DNA of 64,000 nt from Paraphaeosphaeria minitans (Eukaryota; Ascomycota; Dothideomycetes; Pleosporales; Didymosphaeriaceae). The stretch's first letter is position 1, and every line of letters starts with the position of its first letter. The translations under genes and the position numbers were made by a program. The stretch covers positions 3,782,001 to 3,846,000 of the forward strand of contig WJXW01000002.1 in NCBI GenBank assembly GCA_015832175.1. The letters run 5' to 3'. The notes under the pieces were generated by a model, which ran no database searches, was not told the DNA's origin, and saw only the letters and a list, made by a program, of their open reading frames with translations. This document shows, one piece after another, positions 40,911 through 51,464 of the stretch.

Positions 40911-43169
40911 ATGGCGGCCAAGATGAATGTAATGGTCTATTCGGGTATTTATCGCTTGCAGCTGGGTTTCGTGGTTGTATATGCTGATTTGTGGAAGGCG
41001 CTGGGACAACTACGGAATCGGTCCGGCATTGCCTATTCACACTGCGCCGGTTGCTATCGCCTGGCTATGCGGTCATTCCCGTGACTGGGGATGTCCTCAT
41101 CAAAGAACCATGGATGGCATCGTGCGCACTTCTCGTTTTCCCCGGCGGTGCTGATCTGGGCTACTGTCGCACGCTCAATGGCGAAGGGAACCGCCGTATT
41201 CGTCGTTACGTCAACAATGGAGGTTCGTATCTAGGCTTCTGTGCTGGAGGATACTATGGCTCTGCCAAATGCGAGTTTGAACCCAAAAACCCTAATTTGG
41301 CCGTTGTTGGTACAAGAGAGCTTGAGTTCTTTCCGGGAGTGTGTCGAGGACTAGCATTTCCAGGATTTGTATATCATTCTGAAGCTGGCGCGAGGGCTGC
41401 AGATCTGAAGATTCACAAGAATGCTTTCAGCAGAACCTTGAAGGAAGATTTGCCAGACAGCTTCAAGAGTTACTACAATGGTGGCGGTGTTTTTGTTGAC
41501 GCGAAGACGTTCGAGAGCCGTGGCGTCGAAGTTCTGGCGAGCTACACTGAGGACTTGCATGTCGATCCTGGTGAAGGCAAAGCTGCGGTTGTGTACCGTA
41601 AACTTGGCCAGGGTCACGTCATTCTCACTGGACCGCATCCCGAGTAAGATTCTCCCTAAAACCCTTCAACTATCCTGCTGACCACGGTCCAGATTCGCTC
41701 CTGCTAATCTCATGAAACCCACTGGTGATCCGGAATATTCTCAGACAATTGATGCAATTGCCGCCACGGATTCTACTCGGGTAGCTTTCATGAGGCTCCT
41801 TCTTTCGAAGTTCTCCCTCAATGTCAACGAAGAAGAACAAGCGGTACCGCCCCTTTCCCGCCTGCACCTCTCGTCTCATAAGCCGACAGGTGTCGCTGAC
41901 CTCGTTGCTTCGTGGTCAGAAAGCTTCACTATAGTCGATGGCGAAGACTACATCGTGGATGTAAACGATGTTTTCCATGTCAGGAAGAATGATGGGACTT
42001 GGAGCGTTCGCGGCTTAACCAGAGCTGTTTCCGACGTTGCTCTTGACATTCTACCGAAAGCTCTTACGGGCCAGAACGATAAGAAGACGCCAGATAGCGG
42101 AAAGCAGAGCGAGCAGAGTTCCGATGACCAGAAGAAGCCCAAGACGAAAGAAGAGCAGATCCGCGAGCGCGTGGCATATACGTCATCGGCTTCACCAGAC
42201 CGAGATATTGACTACGATAGAATCATCAAGAGAGTCGTCTATTATGAAAATGAATTTCCTTCTAAGCAAGAAACTCCGTTCTTTGACCACGAGTCGTATT
42301 ACGCAAATCTTGCGCATCACCACCAGAAAGCACAAAATCACGGCCCTACCTTTGGCACCAATATACTCTACGGCGAAGTCACCACTTCTACCAACACGAT
42401 CCTCGAGAAGAATCCGTCTTTGCTGCGGAGCCTCCCCACAGGCTCTACGGCGACTGCCAGGACACAAGTTGCAGGCCGTGGTCGTGGCTCAAATGTCTGG
42501 ATCGCACCTCCCGGTGCGCTCATGTTTTCCACCGTCATCCACCACAGCTTCTCGCTGACACAAAGCGCACCCGTCATCTTTGTGCAATACATCGCCGCGC
42601 TAGCTGTCGCTCAAGGCATAAAGACCTACGCACCAGGCTACGAGAAAGTGTCAGTCAAGCTGAAATGGCCCAACGACATCTACGCTCAGATCCCCGGCTC
42701 CCCTACCAATCCTTTGGTCAAGATCGTTGGCATTCTAGTCAACTCAAGCTACTCCGGTAGTGACTATTCGCTCACCGTTGGAGTCGGCCTCAATTTGGAT
42801 AACCCTCTGCCCACCATCTCACTTAACAGCCTCCTCAGCGCTCTCGGTCTTAAGGCTATGACGAACGAGAAGCTTCTTGCCAGTATTCTCGCCTCCTTCG
42901 AGTCGCTCTATAGGACTTTTTGCAGGTCGGGATGGAGCAGACAGCTGGAAGAGCTGTACTACGAGAACTGGTTACACAGTGAACAGGTTGTTCAATTGGA
43001 CACACACGGCGGGATGAAAGCGCGCGTCAAAGGTATAACAAGGGATTGGGGTCTTCTTCTTGCGGAAGAATTGGGTGATGGGGAGAGGCCGACGGGTAGG
43101 ATGGTGAGCTTGCAGAGTAACAGCAACAGGTTCGACTTCTTCAAAGGTTTGATTTCGCGAAAAGTTTGA
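40911..43169 (+). CDS. BPL1: Biotin-[acetyl-CoA carboxylase/pyruvate carboxylase] ligase, 718 aa
   Basis: Three exons: 40911-40944, 40998-41643 and 41693-43169; introns are 53 and 49 bp. The start gives MAAKMNVMVYSG joined to AGTTTESVRHCLFTLRRLLS. Residues 1-240 form the glutamine-amidotransferase-like BPL N domain (LLVFPGGADLGYCRTLNGEG, GGSYLGFCAGGYYGS). The catalytic domain lies after about residue 350: TNILYGEVTTSTNTILEKNP, the biotin/ATP loop GRGRGSNVWIAPPGALMFS, KLKWPNDIYAQIPG, and VGILVNSSYSG. The C-terminal cap contains GMKARVKGITRDWGLLLAEE. The enzyme attaches biotin to carboxylases by way of biotinyl-AMP. The linker (about 370-420) is rich in Lys/Asp/Glu. A second in-frame ATG (MNVMVY) is also a possible start. 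Confidence 0.96.
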
Positions 43170-43737
43170 GTTGGCTTTTTGTGGAGTTTGTGGACGTGTA
43201 CTGTAGGTGAATGGTGGAAGTAAGTGTAGCTCGTACTGAGTACGATTCCGATGTAAGCCACCAAAAGCATATGTACGCTCACAATAACTGCAAAACAAGT
43301 TGAGTACTGTGTGTTGCCCCAGGAGGAGTTATGCAGTAGTGAAAGTGGTTGCCGAGGTGCTGCTATTATTCAATAGCTTGATGACGGTGATCCGCTTTTC
43401 TGGTGGTTTGGACGGACAGCCAATACTGCGCAGAAAGCATGCCATTCACTTAAGTCCACCATAGTAGATTCACAATGGAGTAGTCGCCTGTACACATCGG
43501 AATCCTCTTACATTGTCCTACACAGCACAATGGACGCTCTCGCAGCTTTTCTGGCATATAGATTGATACTCTGTACCTCTCTCGCTCCTGCTTTCTCTTC
43601 CCTTAGGTCACATTCTTGCTTCCGACAAAGTCTCTTCATTCCACATACTTACTTTCCTTGTCTTGCGCTGGACGCTTGCTCTCCATACTTCCAATACCAC
43701 TTCACCCAACACCACACATCAACCTCTCTTCATCACC
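43170..43737. other. Intergenic, 0.57 kb
   Basis: Between BPL1 and the SEGE-repeat gene, both plus. The final 200 bp are C/T-rich with caca/cttc runs, like a leader. An upstream in-frame ATG at 43663 exists but would add a non-conserved-looking extension. Confidence 0.5.
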
Positions 43738-44664
43738 ATGTCTTCCGAAACCGAAGGCAAACCCACCTCGCTCCTCTCCCCCAGCTTAGACTCCGGCTTC
43801 TCATCCGCCTTAACCCTCAACTCCACTCCGCCTCCAGACACTAAAGGAGACCCCATCGCCTTCCTCTCCAACTCAGAAAACGAGTCGCCCTCAGCACCCG
43901 TCTGGCCCTTGAACAGCGCAAAGCGCCCCATCACCCTCTCCGACTCAGACGACGAACCGCCCAAGAAGAAGCGCACCCTCTTGCCGCCGCACCCAGGCCT
44001 CAACCTCGTCCTAGCCATCCCAGCTACCACCCAGCACCCTCCACCTCAGCTCAATGAGCACCACCCAGCCCCCGCTGCCGCCGCTACAGAAGGCAACTTC
44101 ACAGCGCCCACAATCGCCAAGTCCAAGCGTGTATTAGCCCTCCTACGCGCCTACCCCTCGTTTATCGTCGCGCCTGCCTCTGCCTCTGCCCCTGACCCGC
44201 TATCCACCGACGAGCAGGTAGAGCACGAGAAGCGGCTGGTCCGCAACCGTGCGGCGACTGAAGGCGGCGCGTACCTCGCCTGGCGCTCGTTTGCAGAGGA
44301 GTCACGTGGCACGCGCGAGTGCATGGTGCAATCTGGGCTGGATGAGGACGATGTGGAGGACGAGCTGAGGGGTGAGGAGAATGGGCTTCCGGCTTGGAAG
44401 CGGTTGGTTACTGGTGAGTGGGCTTTGCGAGGTGAGGTGCCGATGGAGAGGAGGACGGCTAGTCTTGGTAGGGAACTGAGTGTGTTTGGAGAGGGGCAGA
44501 GTGAGGGTGAGAGTGAGGGTGAGAGTGAGGGTGAGAGTGAGGGTGAGAGTGAGGGTGAGAGTGAGGGTGAGAGTGAGGGTGAGAGTGAGGGTGAGAGTGA
44601 GGGTGAGAGTGAGGGTGAGAGTGAGTATAAGTATAAGAGTGAGAGTGGGAGTGAGAGTGAGTAA
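43738..44664 (+). CDS. Hypothetical acidic protein with C-terminal SEGE repeats, 308 aa
   Basis: Single exon. I prefer the ATG at 43738 (caccATGtcttccg; MSSETEGKPTSLLSPSLDSG). The first 120 residues are Ser/Pro-rich with a likely nuclear localisation signal (SDSDDEPPKKKRTLLPP). A probably folded middle part follows: IAKSKRVLALLRAYPSFIVA, EHEKRLVRNRAATEGGAYLA, WRSFAEESRGTRECMVQSGL, with AWKRLVTGEWALRGEVP. The end is ten SEGE units and a short SEYKYKSESGSESE tail, encoded by a 12-bp minisatellite. No domain recognised. The folded middle suggests a real gene; the repeat number is likely to vary between strains. Confidence 0.68.
   Translation: MSSETEGKPTSLLSPSLDSGFSSALTLNSTPPPDTKGDPIAFLSNSENESPSAPVWPLNSAKRPITLSDSDDEPPKKKRTLLPPHPGLNLVLAIPATTQHPPPQLNEHHPAPAAAATEGNFTAPTIAKSKRVLALLRAYPSFIVAPASASAPDPLSTDEQVEHEKRLVRNRAATEGGAYLAWRSFAEESRGTRECMVQSGLDEDDVEDELRGEENGLPAWKRLVTGEWALRGEVPMERRTASLGRELSVFGEGQSEGESEGESEGESEGESEGESEGESEGESEGESEGESEGESEYKYKSESGSESE
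44500..44619. repeat. 12-bp coding minisatellite (agtgagggtgag)10
   Basis: Ten perfect 12-bp units encode SEGE on the plus strand. The complementary strand is also open across it, giving His/Pro/Ser repeats with no coding meaning. Confidence 0.97.
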
Positions 44665-44993
44665 GAGTAAGAGTGAGAGTAAGATGGAAGTGGCTGTTAG
44701 TAGAGGATGATGGCAACGACAACGGGGAAGTGGTTGTGGAAGAGAAGAGCGAGGAGAAGGTGGTAGCTATCAACGACGGAGTTCGATGAGGTGGTGATCT
44801 TCAAGGTGGATGGGAGCGATAAGGGATAAGAAGGAGCGGAGCACCAGCGTGGTGGTGGTCTGAGGTCTTAGGTATGTAAGCTTCTCTTATAGCTGAGCTG
44901 GTCTCGCCTTGAATATATATCCGCTAATGTATCCTCACCTACTCTTCTCTTTCATGTCTTCTACAGCTTCGCGAGGCCGATCTCGGAACGCGA
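44665..44993. other. Intergenic between convergent genes, 0.33 kb
   Basis: 3' sides of the SEGE-repeat gene (+) and the MFS gene (-). The first 50 bp carry degenerate gagtaagagt remnants of the minisatellite. Confidence 0.5.
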
Positions 44994-46731
44994 TCAAATC
45001 ATGTACCGGTACCCCTTCTGCATCTTCCTGGCCTTGCTGATGTCTACGCCCTCCATCTCAGCCGTCTTCTCCAACTTGCGTCGGTCTGCCTCGCTCAGCT
45101 CTCGGTCTTCCTTCTCCATCTGCTCCAGCTGTCGGTTCTGCATTTGCAGATAGAGTCTCAAGCCTATAAAACACGCAAGCGCGAGGAACTCAAGACCGAT
45201 GCACACGCCCAACGCAGGCCGATAGTGCGGCGCAGAGGACGGGGTATAAGTAAAGGGAGTCCATATAGATGCGCTGTTTCCAATACTGTTGATGAATGCG
45301 AGCGCAGCAGCACGCTTGGCCGGTGGTCGTGGGATTGCATTCGATATCCAGGCGTAGATCGTACCGTTCTGGGCGAAGACGAAGTTCATCAGGAAGAAGG
45401 AGAAGTAGCGAGGCCCGAAACTATCTGTGGTCATGAAGACCACGAAGCCGATAGTGCTCACGAAGACAGGGTATGTCAAGAACCAGAAACGGTTGCCGTA
45501 GTAGTCGCTCGCATAGCAGTGCGCAAACGAGTAGAACACCATGAAGACGTACGGTGGCGCGACCAGCAATAGCGAAATCGTCTCGCTGTAACCGAGTGTC
45601 TTGGTAAGGGTGGGGAAGAAGTTCTGGAAACCAGCAGCACCCGTAACGCCCATGTATGCAATTGCGAGCAGGTAGGTCTTCGGGTCCTGGAAAGCGAGCT
45701 TCATGCCTCGGATCTGCGACATGCCGCCCGCTTCGTCGACGTCTGCTTCTGCGGCATCGATAGCGAGACGTCGGTTTGCGACACGTTTTTCTTCGGATGA
45801 GAGGGCTCTCCAGGTGTCGGGGAAGTCGGGTAGGGTGAGGACTACCATGATGCCGACTACGACGGTAATCGTTCCCTCGATGATATACAGCCACTGCCAC
45901 GCGTCCATTCCCCTCTCGCCAGCCAAGCCATTCAAAATACCAGCAGCGATGAGATTGCCGAAGGCGCCCGACACGAGAGATCCGGAGTAGAATATGGCGT
46001 TACGCTTGGCAAGCTCGTCCCTGAGGTGGAGCAAGGGTCAGCAAGCAGGCCGTCAGGAGTGACGATATTGTAGACCTACTTCGTGTACCACTTTGACAGG
46101 TAGAACAGAACACCTGCGAAGAATGGGGCTTCGACCAACCCGAGAATGAATCGGCAAGCCACGATCCCACCATAGTTCCGCACTTGCGAGGTGCAGGCAC
46201 TGACTAGACCCCATGCGATGGTAAAGAAGCCAAGATACCAAGAAGGCCTACCAACGTAGTTGAGTGCCAAGTTGGACGGTACCTAGACATGTGAGTTCAT
46301 TCAGCATAGCTCTTGTGTACCTAGACATATTCGAATTGTGGTAGCTTTGTGTCCGGGCGTAACGTACCTGCATCAAGATGTATCCAACGAAGAGGATCGA
46401 GAGGCCGGTTTGATACTGATCGCCCACGAGATGTAAATCTTCCACCAGACCCTGGAGTTTGGCAGCGGCGTAGTTGTTCCTGCAGTAATCGGTCAGCGTT
46501 ATGCAAGTGAACAGCCGCAACCTTGACGTACCGGTCGATATAGTTCATGAGATAAACCAGGATGATCAGAGGCATGATCCGAAGATCGATCTTGCGCACC
46601 AGCTTCTTCGCAATCCTCTTCTCCTCGTCGGTCATTTGGTCATGGTGAGAGTCGGCATCTTCTTGGTGCATGGCCTCCGCCTTCTCCACCCTATCGACGA
46701 TATCGCTATCCCTTAGTGCGTGTTCTGCCAT
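44994..46731 (-). CDS. MFS anion:cation symporter of the allantoate permease (Dal5/Tna1) type, 513 aa
   Basis: Four exons: 46731-46532, 46479-46368, 46282-46080 and 46020-44994; introns are 52, 85 and 59 bp, all GT-AG. The N-terminus is charged and cytosolic (MAEHALRDSDIVDRVEK). TM1 begins RIMPLIILVYLMNYIDR and continues NNYAAAKLQGLVEDLHL, the ACS-family signature. TM2-TM4 include YQTGLSILFVGYILMQ, PSNLALNYVGRPSWYLG, VACRFILGLVEAPFFAG and VLFYLSKWYTKDELAKR. The C-terminal six helices are in exon 4 (LLAIAYMGVTGAAGFQNFFP, YFSFFLMNFVFAQNGTIYAW). A long hydrophilic tail follows. Dal5-like carriers import organic anions such as allantoate or nicotinate; the substrate cannot be assigned here. No catabolic genes are adjacent. 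Confidence 0.94.
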
Positions 46732-47333
46732 GACGAAGTAATGCTGGGGAAACGATGCGGGGGGAGCTGGATGGTTTATAGAAGAAGCTTTGGGACAAGA
46801 GCGGGCAAAGCCCGCTAGGCAGTGATAAGCGCGTCGAAGCTCATCAACTTGCCAAGTGAGGGTGAAGGATCACCGGTCACGGCGTCCCCAAGACCCACCA
46901 CCCGGGCTCGCAAGTCGTGCAACGGACACAACCGTCGGATAAAGAAACAGCAGTGCCACGTGCACCTGGCTATTGGTAGCGCGAATGGGGTAATGCGAAC
47001 CAATGGGGGAGGTCCGGTGGCTTCTCCTCATCCCAGTCGTCATGATCTGCATGCATTTTGCCGGTAGTCTTAACTAGCAGGTCGACGCAACGCGTCCGAT
47101 GCAGGGTGGGTGATACATGATATACGTACGGCCTTGAATACAGAAAGAGGGCGTGCGTGCAGGCGGGAAGTATATGGTATTAGACAAGAGATAGCTAACT
47201 CCAGCAAATACAGTGATATCGTTACACATCGCCAATCCAAGACAACAGCTTCAAATCCTTCCATCAACACAATATGTTTCGCGGGGAATCTTAATACAAT
47301 CAAACAGACAGAGCAAACAGAGCGACCTTTTTC
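46732..47333. other. Intergenic, 0.6 kb
   Basis: Promoter side of the MFS gene and 3' UTR of the DUF7053 gene. No other gene was seen. Confidence 0.5.
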
Positions 47334-48485
47334 TCAAGCCCCGCTCGGTCGTCGTGGGTCGTACGCCGAGTATTGTGGAGGTTGCGTGTATTGTTGTTGC
47401 ATGCGCGCGAAATCCTGTGGATTGTACCGATACTCGTGTTGCTCTTTACCCGGCCATGGTACTTCTTGGAACCTCCTCCGCTCTTCGTGTTCTTCGTGCG
47501 TTTCGTCCATGGTCGGAAGCTCGGCCGAATATTCTTTGCTGTGCTCTAGTCCGGGCGAGCGCATACCGCCGCTCGAGTTGTAAGAGCTCGGCCTTGTACT
47601 GGCGCTTTGGTAGGACCATCGGCTATCTGGAGCATTTTGCTCGTTGCTAGATAATTCCGATGCAGTCGAATAGCGCTTATCTTGTGGGTTCAGATGGTTT
47701 GGCGATGGTTGCGGATGGTAAAAGTCGCCCGGTAACTCCATCACAGCGTCCTGCTCCTGTGTTTGTTTTCGCGGGTGGTACATTTGCGTTGCCGGAAGGG
47801 CGGGTGATCGCATAGGTGAGTTGGGCAACTTATATGGTTGTTGGTTTGGCGGGTGCGGTGATGCAGCGTGTTTAGCAACGCTTGAGCGGTCTGCCGGATT
47901 GATGGTCTTGAGCTTTCCGTTCTCCATCATGGCCGATAGTGCTCCAGAGTCCAACAGTTCAGCTTTCTTTAGCATCCTGTCCACCAGCACCTTCGAAGCG
48001 GCCTTCATCTCCTTCTTCACGAAACTGATCATGGTCATGTTGCATTTGATCTCGATATCCTCGCGCAGATACAAGCCCTCCTGCGGTGCCCCGATACCCA
48101 GCTCCTGAGTCTCAGGCGGTTCGCCGGGTTGAGTACCACATATTTGCCATTTGTTCCGCATGTCTACATTGGCAGGCGCATAGGTATGTGTCTGCAAACC
48201 CCATGGCATGTCGTGGAAGCACCCCTTGAACTTGATAACGCCAGAGCCAAGCTTGCCGATACCTGGGACATACTGTATGCGCTGCGTGATCTCGTACCAC
48301 GTCGCATAGAATTCGTCGGCGGGCGCATCACGGGGCGCTTTGACGGCTTCGAAGCTCAACACGAGCGGGTTCAATTCGATTATCTCTCCATGGCTGTGTA
48401 GGATGTCTATCGCGAGCTGTCGGGGAATAAAGCTGGGAATCGGCGTGATGTTGATGTAAGTGCTTTTCTTCCTGGTGAGGCCCAT
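47334..48485 (-). CDS. DUF7053 family protein with disordered C-terminal half, 383 aa
   Basis: Single exon. The ATG at 48485 (MGLTRKKSTYINITPIPSFI) is preferred to one at 48509, because the family starts with a short basic segment before the first strand. Residues 1-175 fit the fungal DUF7053 module: ILHSHGEIIELNPLVLSFEA, ADEFYATWYEITQRIQYVPG, IKFKGCFHDMPWGLQTHTYA, PANVDMRNKWQICG and GLYLREDIEIKCNMTMISFV. The block KKEMKAASKVLVDRMLKKAE follows. The rest is disordered and rich in Ser, Pro, Gln and Tyr, with long QQ/QYTQPP stretches near the end. The domain looks like a lipid-binding (START/SRPBCC) fold, which is inference. Function unknown. Confidence 0.87.
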   Translation of the reverse strand: MGLTRKKSTYINITPIPSFIPRQLAIDILHSHGEIIELNPLVLSFEAVKAPRDAPADEFYATWYEITQRIQYVPGIGKLGSGVIKFKGCFHDMPWGLQTHTYAPANVDMRNKWQICGTQPGEPPETQELGIGAPQEGLYLREDIEIKCNMTMISFVKKEMKAASKVLVDRMLKKAELLDSGALSAMMENGKLKTINPADRSSVAKHAASPHPPNQQPYKLPNSPMRSPALPATQMYHPRKQTQEQDAVMELPGDFYHPQPSPNHLNPQDKRYSTASELSSNEQNAPDSRWSYQSASTRPSSYNSSGGMRSPGLEHSKEYSAELPTMDETHEEHEERRRFQEVPWPGKEQHEYRYNPQDFARMQQQYTQPPQYSAYDPRRPSGA

Positions 48486-49458
48486 GGTGACAGAGGTTGC
48501 TGGGGTCAAGAAGGCAAAGAAGTGCGCAGGGACAGGTAGAGATGGAGAAGGGGTACAATAAGCTGCTGACGGCCCTCCTCAGCTCACAGTTGCTTCGGAT
48601 TCGTTAGCTGGGTACCGCCCAGTAGATCGACAGCTTGGCTCTATGAGAGACCGCGTCATGCACGTGGCGTAGGCGATGATGTCAGCCGTATGGAGGACTG
48701 GAAACAAAAGTACCCGAAACGCTGTTGAACGGTGTGCGAGGTCCAGGCCAGCGGGCATAGGATGATTTCGCTATGTCGATGTTGATTCTTTCACCTGCAA
48801 TAACGCGGGGTGGCGGGTTCGTGATAAGAATGCTAGAAGCCCCTCCTTGCGGGCCTAATTTTAGCTTGCTATGTCAGCCCGAGCAAATGAAAGAAAGAAG
48901 CTCGTAATGGCGCGAGGGCGATTTCGACAACCCGTGCATCGACAGCTAGGTAGTCTAGATGGTTGGGAGGTAGTGTCTCTGTCAGCGGGATTCATCGTCT
49001 CTTATCTTCCACCTTCTCACCCAGGGGCGGCGAGGAGACTCGGATACCCCAGAGCCGTTCACGCCAAGCTCAGCCTCGAGCCCACATTGTTGGGGCTGCG
49101 CGCCTGTACGAAGGCTGTGCTGCGGCTTGCATGCGACCACCTTTTTGACCGCTCCATTGCGACAGCACCTTCACGGGTTTGCTAATGTCGCGTGAGTACT
49201 GAGGCGCCCGGCCTGGCAGTGTTGGCCGTCAGCTGGTTGGCGCATCATCCAGGCGGCTGCATTTGCGGTGTGAGGGTAGCGGTCCGAAGCTCATGGATGG
49301 GTTACGACGGCATCGCCCCGCCCTCCAAAGCCCGTCTGTGATGGTCACGTGATCTATTCTTGTCACGTGACTATGTGCGCGGGCAGTCTAGTGAATTACA
49401 TAAGGTCGGTAATGGAAGCGCTTATCCTGTATTGTATTACTGTATGTATTTGCCCGAG

Positions 49459-49617
49459 AGCTGAACTTCTAGCCAAATTCGGCCGGCGGAGAGAGGTGGC
49501 AGTACTCCTTGTTAAGTTTAGACCCCAAGATCTACCTAGCTGTTGAAAAGGTACAGATTCAATAAAACTAAATTCTATTTCGCACTTTGCCCGCCTAGAC
49601 TAGCTAGAAGTTCAGCT
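49459..49617. repeat. 15-bp perfect inverted repeat with 129-bp loop
   Basis: AGCTGAACTTCTAGC at 49459-49473 is the exact reverse complement of 49603-49617. The flanks do not clearly continue the match. It may be the ends of a small decayed element. Confidence 0.6.
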
Positions 49618-50221
49618 ACCATGGGTGTCTGTTGATTCTTTATTCGCGCTTTGCTTTCACGGGATAGATAGCTAGGTGTAAACGCGCTCGCTGGAGAATC
49701 CACAGTCTTTATCATATCCCCATTCACAATGAACTTCGAGCTGAACATTTTGCGTACATTCATGATGTTTAGTATTTCTGGATCTCACGAAGCAGCCCGT
49801 CCCAGAGCCTGGCGACCTATATCTGTCCACGTCGATGCTATGGGGCGGGATTCGGAGGCACATAATAAGCAATCGAAAACAGGCTGTGTGGAAACCACTT
49901 CCACTGTCAAACACCGTCAGATAGCACACCGAGAAACTCACGCCAAACCAGACATGTAGTACCATATTGAAACACACCTTTCGCACTGCTCAGCACAGTC
50001 TTCCGACGAGATACTGCATGTCTTCCCGGGGTGCGACTTTTAAAGCCTACCATCCATCATTACCTACCGCAAGTGTCTATGTCCTCACCACCCACCTTCT
50101 CTCCCAACCTCTTCCCACCGATGCATCCAACACCAACAACCGAGGAGGCCCCCAGTGCGGCCTTTGCTACCTACGTCCGCCTTCTCAAACCTCCTCAACT
50201 CACTCACATCTCGCTAGACTA

Positions 50222-50789
50222 CCGCAAAATCTCAGATAAAACCCCTATGCTAGGCTCAAATAGGCAGTTTGGTCCTCCAATCAGGTGTTGCAGAGCGGGG
50301 CCAGAAAACCCACAGTGGCAGACCTTAGCATAAAAAACGCTCAGATCAACTATAGGGGGGTATGTCCTACCCCACCTTAATAGTGCGGTAGACAATCTAC
50401 ACCACTACTATAGTACATACTATGCCTAGAGGAAGATTTTAAACAGTTACGCGTATATCTATTAGTTACCTATATACTAAGGTGTACGTTTGGCTAACGT
50501 TAAATATCTCAGTATTGTTAAAGTCGTCAGTAACGTCTGTAGAGCGTTAGAGAAGCCTACACAAATAGATAAGCACTACATACAGACAACTTATACTCGT
50601 ACTATGATTACTGTACTATAGGTAGGTAGGTGGGTAGGTGGGTAGGTAGGCATAAGGTTGCCTCCCGCGCAACTGACGTTCAGATCAAATAATTTTCTGG
50701 CCCCACACAGCCCCGCTCTGCAACATCTGATTGGAGTACCAAACTGCCTATTTGAGCCTAGCATAGGGGTTTTATCTGAGATTTTGCGG
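50222..50789. mobile_element. MITE-like non-autonomous DNA transposon, 568 bp, TA target duplication
   Basis: Left arm 50222-50300 (starts CCGCAAAATCTCAG) is the reverse complement of right arm 50711-50789, matching over 79 bp with two mismatches. Homology resumes for 8 bp after a 10-bp indel. Both ends are flanked by TA (50220-50221 and 50790-50791), the duplication typical of Tc1/mariner-type transposases. The 410-bp interior has no ORF of note and is moderately AT-rich, with a ggtaggtaggtggg tract near 50620-50650. It would need a transposase in trans. Confidence 0.88.
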
Positions 50790-50987
50790 TAGGTAGGTAG
50801 ACTACCCGTCTTCGCACACGCTCACACCCACGTCGGCGCTACTGCCACGGCCCCTCACCTTGGTGCTGTCGGCCTGACGTTGCGCACGGTACGCTACGTG
50901 CGCGGACTGTGAACGGGAGGAGTGGGCGCTTGGTACGCTACCGGGCTATCACTCGGGCTGGGCTGTGGGTGAGGGGGCTCAGCTGGC

Positions 50988-51068
50988 TCTGGCTCTGGTG
51001 TTGGCGCTGGTGCTGGTGCTGGTCGCTGGTCGCTGGTCGCTGGTTGCCGGTGCTGGTTGCCGGTGCCG
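50988..51068. repeat. Low-complexity GCTGGT-rich repeat
   Basis: Imperfect tandem ggctct, ggtgct, tcgctgg and ttgccggtgc units, about 80 bp long. Not coding on the evidence of frame or composition. Confidence 0.8.
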
Positions 51069-51267
51069 GAGCAACGCTGGACAGCCACTGTCGAGAACCA
51101 ACTCTAGAATTTATGATTTACAAAGGTAGTTTTTAGGGGTAGATGGATTGTGTGAGTGGACTAGATAGCTGGGACTGGCTAGACTAGGTATGAGAGACAC
51201 GGCGTTGTGGGCGTGAGCACTTGAGGGTCGCAGCAGACATCGAGACGAGTCTAACCGAATTACTATC

Positions 51268-51315
51268 ATATCCCATCCCATCTTATCCTATACCATCCTA
51301 TACCATCCTAACATC
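51268..51315. repeat. Imperfect atcctatacc tandem repeat
   Basis: Repeated tatcccatccc/atcctataccatcc units of about 10 bp, between the MITE and the DUF3112 gene. Confidence 0.75.
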
Positions 51316-51440
51316 CTTGTTGTACCCAGCTATGTATGTACATGCACCCGGTGATCCAGTGCAATGATGATGAACACCCGGCCAAACGCCAACGCTCACA
51401 TGAAAAGAAAAGAAAACAAGAAGGAATGTTCAGCCCCCTA

Positions 51441-51464
51441 ATTACCTACCTACCTACCTACCTA
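51441..51464. repeat. (ACCT)n tract touching the DUF3112 gene stop
   Basis: A run of about five tacc/acct units ends at the stop codon (51462-51464) of the minus-strand DUF3112 gene. On the coding strand it forms the stop and the beginning of the 3' UTR (gtaggtaggtagg). Confidence 0.85.

Larger units (their letters stand above)
48486..51461. other. Gene-free 3-kb stretch with transposon remnant and repeats
   Basis: No credible protein gene. It contains a 15-bp inverted repeat (49459-49473/49603-49617), the MITE-like element, simple repeats at 50988-51068 and 51268-51315, and a CTAC/ACCT tract ending at the stop of the DUF3112 gene. Confidence 0.6.

Noticed and set aside
44459..44773. Minus-strand frame of His/Pro/Ser repeats (104 aa)
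   Set aside because: It is generated entirely by the 12-bp minisatellite that codes for SEGE on the plus strand.
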